Both the position numbers and the translations under genes were made by a program. This document shows positions 59,254 through 64,000 of a stretch of 64,000 bases of DNA, one piece after another (position 1 is the first letter of the stretch; every line of letters starts with the position of its first letter). Source of the DNA: CAVWZH01 sp963765285 (GTDB lineage Bacteria > Acidobacteriota > Terriglobia > Terriglobales > Acidobacteriaceae); contig CAVXVR010000009.1 in the NCBI GenBank assembly GCA_963765285.1, positions 124,001 to 188,000 of the forward strand, in the 5' to 3' direction. The notes beneath the pieces were generated by a model. That model was not told the origin of the DNA. It ran no database searches and was given only the letters and a program-made list of their open reading frames with translations.

Positions 59254-59805
59254 TCAGGGTTTCTTTGGGGTCAGGCCGCAGGCCTTGTTCACCCGCTCAA
59301 GCTCAAGCCCCGCTGGGGAAAATTCGGCGATCTGAGGTCCCCGGGGCGTATCGAACTCGATCCGGAACAGATTCGCGCCCAGCAGCTCACGAGTGGTTCC
59401 TTTGTCCATGGCGAGAAACTTGCCATTCACCCAGTTCCAACCATGTTCGCTGTGAGCCTCATCGACCCGGACCCTGACCTGCATCTGGGGCTGTCCCCAG
59501 AAGCCGGGACGGTTGGGGCCGGCCATTCTGGTGTTAGGGCGAAAGTCGGCCAAAGAGAGCTTGCCGTCGCTGCAGAAGAGGATGACTTTGGCGCTCTCAT
59601 CGCTGTCCGGGGAATTGTCGGCCAGCAGCTCGAAGCGGACGCGCTTGGCTCCGGTCATGCGGTCTTCGGCGCTGTATTCTGTCCATTTTCCACCGGCGGG
59701 CTGGGCGAAGTCCTGGGAATGAGCTGGGATTGCGATAGCACACAGCAGAAGTAAACAAACGCTGAAACATTTGGCCGTCGACGAATTCATAATTGGGGAT
59801 CTCAT
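59254..59805 (-). CDS. exported protein of unknown function
   Basis: The frame is open from 59907; I choose ATG 59805, which has an AAAGG site. It gives 183 aa with a signal peptide (AKCFSVCLLLLCAIAIPAHS). The mature part has KWTEYSAEDRMTGAKRVRFE, a predicted beta-strand series and a Trp-rich stretch (EHGWNWVNGKFLAMDKGTTR). The pattern of an initial GKWTEYSAEDRMTGAKRVRF followed by strands is seen in small exported sensor-like domains. Not recognised. Two cysteines (FCSDG, KACGL). Confidence 0.65.
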   Translation of the reverse strand: MRSPIMNSSTAKCFSVCLLLLCAIAIPAHSQDFAQPAGGKWTEYSAEDRMTGAKRVRFELLADNSPDSDESAKVILFCSDGKLSLADFRPNTRMAGPNRPGFWGQPQMQVRVRVDEAHSEHGWNWVNGKFLAMDKGTTRELLGANLFRIEFDTPRGPQIAEFSPAGLELERVNKACGLTPKKP

Positions 59806-59992
59806 AACTTGATACCTTTGCACCGGCAGACACGTCAAGCCGTGCCGGTTCATACGGTATAAACCCGGCGGACGACGGAAGTCGCGCTTCTTTTGCAAGC
59901 AAGCCAATCGGGCGACTTGACTGTGGCTTAGCAGGGGTGTACCGTCGCGCCGCTAGGAAATCCTCAAAATCCTTATGCAGCAGGAGAATGCC

Positions 59993-60898
59993 ATGCAGCG
60001 AAAAACTATTGTGGCCACAATTGCGTTTGTGTTGCTGGGGGCGCTGGCGTTGTGCCAGGCGCAGCAAAACTACCTTGATATCTACACGGTGCAGGTGAAG
60101 CCAGACAGGCGGGCGGAATTCGACGCCATCTCCAAGAAGATCGCGGCGGCAAATCGCCAGAACAATGGCGACAACTGGCTGGCCATGGAGATGACCTACG
60201 GGCCGGGAAATCGAGTTGCTTTTATCAGTACACGTGGGAGTTATGGCGATGTAGAAACCGCGATGGGAGCGTTCATGCAGGCCATGCAGAAAGCCTACGG
60301 GAAGGCTGCGGAGAAAGTGTTTCAGGACTTTTCCCAAACTCTCGTTAGCTCGCAAGGCGAAATACGGCGCCGGCGCATGGACCTGAGCAGCAATCCGCCC
60401 ACCGATCCGGCGGCATATGCCCAGTTGATTGCGGGTTCGCGCTGGCTGCGCACGTCGGTGGTCCAGGTCCGGCCGGGACAATCGGAGAATTTCGAAGCGT
60501 TGCTGAAAGACCTCAAAGCGGCGCGCGAAAAAGCATCGCCTCCGATCACTGTCTTGGTTTCCCAGGCGGTTGCCGGAACCGAGGGCAACGTTTATTACCT
60601 GACCAACCTGCAGAGCTCGATGGCAGGCTATGACGCGATGCCCACAGTGCACCAGTTGCTGGGAGACGAGGGCTATGCGAAATATCTCAAAACAACGGGC
60701 GAAGCGGTTCTGAACTCAGAAACGGTCATCAATCGGTACGTGCCCGAACTGAGCAATCCGCCGGCGGCGATTGTGGCTTTGGCGCCGGACTTCTGGGGGC
60801 CGAAAGCTGCGATGCCGATGAGTGCCAAGGCGAGCGGCAAGCCTCCGGTTGTGAACGCGGCTGAAAAAACAAAGATGGAAGACAAGGCCAAACAATAA
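59993..60898 (+). CDS. exported protein, possibly two dimeric alpha-beta barrel domains
   Basis: I choose ATG 59993 after AGGAGA (301 aa). A signal peptide (residues ~1-23; IVATIAFVLLGALALCQA) leads into two similar halves: NYLDIYTVQVKPDRRAEFDA and LRTSVVQVRPGQSENFEALL. Each half starts with a VQVxPxxxxxFEAL strand-helix, like dimeric alpha-beta barrel (ABM) proteins. The tail is Lys/Ala-rich. Probably periplasmic. A strong terminator follows. Confidence 0.75.
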   Translation: MQRKTIVATIAFVLLGALALCQAQQNYLDIYTVQVKPDRRAEFDAISKKIAAANRQNNGDNWLAMEMTYGPGNRVAFISTRGSYGDVETAMGAFMQAMQKAYGKAAEKVFQDFSQTLVSSQGEIRRRRMDLSSNPPTDPAAYAQLIAGSRWLRTSVVQVRPGQSENFEALLKDLKAAREKASPPITVLVSQAVAGTEGNVYYLTNLQSSMAGYDAMPTVHQLLGDEGYAKYLKTTGEAVLNSETVINRYVPELSNPPAAIVALAPDFWGPKAAMPMSAKASGKPPVVNAAEKTKMEDKAKQ

Positions 60899-60928
60899 CG
60901 GAACGGGATTAGACAGTGAGCGTTTGAA

Positions 60929-60965
60929 GCCCCGCTTCTTGCAAGCCGAGGAGTGGGGCGTTTTT
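60929..60965 (+). terminator. intrinsic terminator
   Basis: GCCCCGCTTCT pairs with AGGAGTGGGGC (11 bp, two G-U) around a 9-base loop, followed by GTTTTT. It ends the transcript of the exported protein 30 bp upstream. Confidence 0.9.
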
Positions 60966-61006
60966 CCTTCTGAACAACTTACGACGTGACGCCAAACATC
61001 ACCGAC

Positions 61007-61279
61007 CTATTTCTCTTCCTTCATTTTCTTGCAGACGAGGGTGAGATGCCCAGTCTTGGAATCGATCTTTGTGGTAAGAGGCAGGCAGCTACAGGTCACC
61101 GTATTGGAGTTCTCCTGCTTGACGACGACGCAGTGTTCAATGATTTGGGCATTTGCAGGCGGCATCTGGCTGCGTATCGGCGGGGGTGGCTCGGGGGGAG
61201 GCGGAGCGGTCGCAACGGGCGCCTTCTTGGCAGCGCATCCGGCCAAAAGCAGGCAAGCGACGAGACAGGCATTCCTCAT
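61007..61279 (-). CDS. small lipoprotein
   Basis: The 90 aa product from ATG 61279 (GAGGAG directly upstream) has a lipobox LLAGC after a short hydrophobic signal (CLVACLLLAGC). A Pro-rich spacer (VATAPPPPEPPPPIRSQ) follows, then a Cys-bearing domain (EHCVVVKQENSNTVTCSCL). It would be anchored in the inner or outer membrane. Function unknown. Confidence 0.75.
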   Translation of the reverse strand: MRNACLVACLLLAGCAAKKAPVATAPPPPEPPPPIRSQMPPANAQIIEHCVVVKQENSNTVTCSCLPLTTKIDSKTGHLTLVCKKMKEEK

Positions 61280-61463
61280 CTCCTCTGTTTTCGCTCCGTT
61301 GCGGCCCGCTTGTCGATGGCGAACTTGATTACACGGGCTAGAGAGATAGCCAACCCCAAGAGGAAAGACTTGATTCCGTATGCTACTCTCGTCTGCCGGT
61401 CGAACCCACGTCGGCCTCGAATGACAATGCAAGAACCGGGGAATCCGGCGAAAAGACAAGGAA

Positions 61464-62483
61464 ATGAAGCTCGACATTGGTCTGCTGGATTACGATCTCG
61501 GGACGGTAGCCGCGCACGCACCCAAGGTCGAAGCTTTGGGCTACGATTGCCTCTGGACCTCCGAAACTCAGCACGACCCTTTTCTCCCGCTGGCGGTCGC
61601 GGCCTCTGCGACTTCATCAATTAAGCTCGGCACTTCGATAGCGGTCGCATTTCCTCGCAGTCCGATGATTCTGGCGCATACCGCGTGGGATATCCAGAAA
61701 GCCTCGGGCGGACGATTCATACTGGGACTTGGCTCCCAGGTGAGGGCACACATCCAGCGCCGGTTCTCTGTGAAATTCGAGTCGCCCGGGCCCAAACTTC
61801 GGGAAGTGGTTCTCGCTCTGCGGGCCATCTGGGACTGTTGGCAGAAGGGCACGCCACTCAAGTTTGAAGGGGAGTTCTACAAATTCGATCTGATGACTCC
61901 GTTCTTCAATCCGGGGCCGATTTCCCACCCGAAGATTCCGGTCTACGTCGCCGGTGTGAACCGCTACATGTGCGAGATGGCTGGAGAAGTTTGCGACGGC
62001 CTGCATGTGCATCCCTTTCATTCGCCCAAGTATCTGCGTGAGTATGTGCATCCCGCGGTCGAGGCGGGATTGAAGGCGTCGGGCCGGTCACGTCAGGATT
62101 TCACATATGCGACCGCGACTTTCGTGATCACGGGTGATACAGAGAGCCAGCGCGCGAAAAATGCCGAAGCGGTCCGGCAGCAGATGGCCTTCTATGCCTC
62201 AACCCGCACCTACGAACCGGTGCTGGCCACGCACGGTTGGGAAGGCATTGTGCCCGAGCTGCATGAGCGCTCGCTTGCGGGCGACTGGAAAGGTATGGCC
62301 AGCCTGATCACCGATGAAATGCTCGATACCTTCGCGGTCAGCGGAACTTACGATGATATCGGCGCTAAGTTACGCCAGCGATATTCGGCGCTGCTGGATC
62401 GGATCGCGCTCTATCAGCCCTACGAGCCTCAACTGGATGATGCCCGGGCGGAGCGGCTGGTTGGGGAATTCAATCAGCGGTGA
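61464..62483 (+). CDS. F420-dependent LLM-class oxidoreductase
   Basis: The 339 aa (beta/alpha)8 enzyme resembles TIGR03617-type luciferase-like proteins: KLDIGLLDYDLGTVAAHAPK, WTSETQHDPFLPLAVAASAT, GTSIAVAFPRSPMILAHTAW, GRFILGLGSQVRAHIQRRFS and AGEVCDGLHVHPFHSPKY. LLM enzymes use reduced F420 or FMN. No F420 biosynthesis gene is in view, so FMN use cannot be excluded. Substrate unknown. Confidence 0.88.
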   Translation: MKLDIGLLDYDLGTVAAHAPKVEALGYDCLWTSETQHDPFLPLAVAASATSSIKLGTSIAVAFPRSPMILAHTAWDIQKASGGRFILGLGSQVRAHIQRRFSVKFESPGPKLREVVLALRAIWDCWQKGTPLKFEGEFYKFDLMTPFFNPGPISHPKIPVYVAGVNRYMCEMAGEVCDGLHVHPFHSPKYLREYVHPAVEAGLKASGRSRQDFTYATATFVITGDTESQRAKNAEAVRQQMAFYASTRTYEPVLATHGWEGIVPELHERSLAGDWKGMASLITDEMLDTFAVSGTYDDIGAKLRQRYSALLDRIALYQPYEPQLDDARAERLVGEFNQR

Positions 62484-62520
62484 TTTCGGCCCAGGACTTC
62501 TGCTGAGACGAACCACCGTT

Positions 62521-62832
62521 TTAGTTCGGCATTTGGCTTCTCAGCTTATTTGCAAGCTTCTTTATCTCTTTTTCCCGCGCGATATTCACAATTCCTTTTG
62601 CGTCGTCTAACAAGCTGTCGCGCAAAAGAGTGAGAAGCCGCGCCTTGAGCTTTGCCCGCTCGATAAGCGGGCTGGGAATGACGAGAGTGCGGGTTGGAGA
62701 ACATGTCAGTGAGCTCCCGGTAAACGCAGGCTTGAGTTCGGACCCTGGATCTTCCACTTTGGCCAGCTCCTGAGCTCCGGCCAAAGCGACAGTGAGAATG
62801 ACCGTCAGGGCAATAAAACTCGTTTTGGCCAC
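62521..62832 (-). CDS. small exported protein, unknown function
   Basis: The 103 aa product has a signal peptide (MAKTSFIALTVILTVALAGA). The mature part contains GSSLTCSPTRTLVIPSPLIE and a basic helical end (DAKGIVNIAREKEIKKLANK). One Cys only. No family recognised. It is convergent with the LLM gene, 37 bp away. Confidence 0.55.
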   Translation of the reverse strand: MAKTSFIALTVILTVALAGAQELAKVEDPGSELKPAFTGSSLTCSPTRTLVIPSPLIERAKLKARLLTLLRDSLLDDAKGIVNIAREKEIKKLANKLRSQMPN

Positions 62833-63136
62833 ATCTCTACCTCCTCTTCAGGCGCCTGAGGAAAGAATGCGTAAGCATTCTTTTGCGCGGAGAAAGGATG
62901 GTGGGTTAGCCAATCACGGTTGCTCTCTACAGTGATGCCGGCGTCCGCTTACTGTGTGCGGGACGAACGCGATCGACACGGCGCACAGGCGTCGGCCAAA
63001 TCCTGCCTGCTCTATTCGCTCTCTTTCGGTTTTGTTGGCAGGATGGCGAACAAGTAGGTGATCCAGGGGATCTTAAGGCGCTTCTTCGAGTATGGTGCGA
63101 AGAGAATGCGCGAACTTGTCCGGCGGCTAAGGAATT
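62833..63136. other. intergenic region holding a hairpin, no gene seen
   Basis: About 300 bp between the small exported protein (minus) and tmRNA (minus). Apart from a palindromic hairpin at 62862-62883 nothing is recognisable. Confidence 0.5.
62862..62884 (-). terminator. candidate terminator or leader hairpin
   Basis: AAAGAATGC-GTAA-GCATTCTTT is a perfect 9-bp palindrome with a 4-base loop and flanking T/A runs on both strands. On the minus strand it lies about 250 bp downstream of tmRNA and 30 bp upstream of the small exported-protein gene, so it could end the tmRNA transcript or sit in the next leader. Confidence 0.45.
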
Positions 63137-63504
63137 TGGTGGAGGCGGCGGGAGTCGAACCCGCGTCCGAAAATGTTACTGGTCAAGAGACTACATGCTT
63201 ATTCCGGTTCATGCCTTGAGCATTACCTCAAGACGTTCGCGGTCCGCGCTCAGAACGGACAAGAAACGCGTGCCGCTAGCCTGAGATCTTAACCTCCCTG
63301 CCCAGACGTAGCAGAGAAGAGCAGCCCGCTGTGTGACGCTCGCTCGCAGCCCACGGGCAAAGCTGCGGAAAGCGGCTGCCTAATTAATTAGGCTGCGTAT
63401 GCCATTTGTTGATTGGCAATTATCGTTTTGCACGCGATTACGGGTGTGTGCACCCCGGCATGCCTCTTGGCCGCAAGCATCTCCGTCGAAGCCGTGACGC
63501 CCCC
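63137..63504 (-). ncRNA. ssrA: tmRNA, tag peptide ANQQMAYAA
   Basis: The acceptor strands GGGGGCG (5', 63504-63498) and CGCCTCC (followed by ACCA) pair over 7 bp with one G-U; length is 368 nt. The T arm reads GGGTTCGACTCCC. The resume codon is GCC at 63418, giving ANQQMAYAA and TAA at 63391-63389, followed by a TTAATTAGG sequence. The tag has the AYAA end that stalls are marked with for ClpXP. Tags of this kind (ANxQxAYAA) are what I expect from Acidobacteriota. Rescues stalled ribosomes with SmpB. Confidence 0.95.
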
Positions 63505-63537
63505 ACTGTGGGATGGACCATGCAAAGAACTGCTTCC

Positions 63538-63566
63538 AGACTAGGTTGCAACCAGTTGGAAGTCAA
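63538..63566 (-). promoter_or_regulatory. likely tmRNA promoter
   Basis: On the minus strand TTGACT (63566-63561) and TAGTCT (63543-63538) are separated by 17 bp. This is a good sigma-70-type match about 34 bp upstream of the mature tmRNA 5' end; the leader would be removed by RNase P. Confidence 0.6.
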
Positions 63567-63682
63567 ACACTTGATTGGATGACGATTGGGTTACAAAAGG
63601 TGCTCCACTGGCGGGTTCGGCCTGACCGCATCTAATGTGGGAAAAGCACTTGCGGATCGAGATAATTAGGGCAGGAGATCCC

Positions 63683-64000
63683 ATGAACACTTTCTTGAGA
63701 AGCCTCGCTTTAGCGCTGATGGTCTGCACCGCGTTTTCAGTGCAGAACGCTTTCGGTCAAGAGAAGACTGATACAGTCGCACACCACCTCTTCGAAGCGG
63801 TGAATCGGGAGCGAGCTTCCCAGGGACTGGCCCAACTCAAATGGGACGACGCTCTGGCAAGTGCTGCCCGTCAGCACGCTGATGCCATGGCGGCGCGCAA
63901 TACGCTTGGACATCAGCTCCCCGACGAGCCCGGTCTTTCAACCAGGGCGACAAAGGCGGGTGTTCATTTTGTTTGGCTGTCGGAGAACGTGGCTGAGGGC
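63683..64000 (+). CDS. secreted CAP/SCP-domain protein, 5' part
   Basis: The frame is open from ATG 63683 (ribosome site CAGGAGATCCC) to the window edge, giving at least 106 residues. A signal peptide (MNTFLRSLALALMVCTAFSV) leads into a CAP domain start: HHLFEAVNRERASQGLAQLK, WDDALASAARQHADAMAARN and TLGHQLPDEPGL, with VWLSENVAEG at the edge. CAP proteins are secreted and in bacteria mostly uncharacterised. It is incomplete at the 3' end. Confidence 0.88.
   Translation, partial: MNTFLRSLALALMVCTAFSVQNAFGQEKTDTVAHHLFEAVNRERASQGLAQLKWDDALASAARQHADAMAARNTLGHQLPDEPGLSTRATKAGVHFVWLSENVAEG

Noticed and set aside
63541..63729. 62 aa minus-strand frame near the right edge
   Set aside because: Overlaps the tmRNA promoter and the CAP-domain gene start and has no ribosome site.

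Overview
The window is about 64 kb of moderately GC-rich, densely coding bacterial chromosome. Several features point to Acidobacteriota, probably the Terriglobales/Koribacter side. These are a secreted VWFA-domain protein of the type expanded in that phylum, a giant SBBP beta-propeller exported protein, a DUF4097 protein behind an ECF sigma/anti-sigma pair, a split complex I operon, and a tmRNA tag that reads ANQQMAYAA. No rRNA, phage, insertion sequence or CRISPR array is visible. The assignment is inference from gene content; no database search was possible.

Layout. 0.1-3.6 kb (minus): ECF sigma factor, anti-sigma factor, DUF4097 protein, shikimate kinase and a secreted protein in one probable operon. 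3.9-10.3 kb: an MFS transporter, small exported proteins, a twin-CBS protein and a frameshifted SBBP-repeat protein. 10.6-11.7 kb: tRNA-Lys(UUU), two tandem ~120 bp units that each end in a copy of the tRNA 3' end, then a VapBC-type toxin-antitoxin pair. 11.7-15.4 kb (minus): ABC-2 exporter plus DesK/DesR-type two-component system. 15.6-22.9 kb: PP2C phosphatase, then a sulfate-uptake operon (Rrf2 regulator, sulfate-binding protein, CysT, CysW, CysA) followed by a porin. 23-27.3 kb: GalE, a PLP decarboxylase and lysyl-tRNA synthetase.

27.4-39.6 kb is the energy-conservation block: nuoA, C, D, H, J, K, L, M, N, then AtpZ-like, AtpI-like, atpB and atpE, all on the plus strand and closed by a clear terminator. 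NuoB, NuoE-G and NuoI, and all F1 subunits plus the b subunit, are absent. A small cysteine-free protein sits where nuoB is normally found. Three spacers in this block are built of 7-bp tandem repeats. 39.6-44.1 kb holds a PilZ/HEAT-like protein and a CHAD-HD fusion. 44.1-46.9 kb is the conserved dnaX-ebfC-recR cluster. 47-54.9 kb holds housekeeping genes: a STAS protein, an alkyltransferase-like protein, HemQ, glucokinase and glucose-6-phosphate dehydrogenase. 55-64 kb holds secreted proteins, threonine ammonia-lyase, an F420-type oxidoreductase, tmRNA and the start of a CAP-domain protein.

Five reading-frame breaks, including one in the essential lysS, are each repaired by removing a single base. 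That uniform direction looks more like residual sequence error than decay, but it needs reads to settle. The observations most worth following are the tRNA-Lys tail repeats, the partial nuo/atp operon with heptamer repeats in its spacers, a possible sodium-binding c subunit, and the adjacent PilZ and CHAD-HD proteins.
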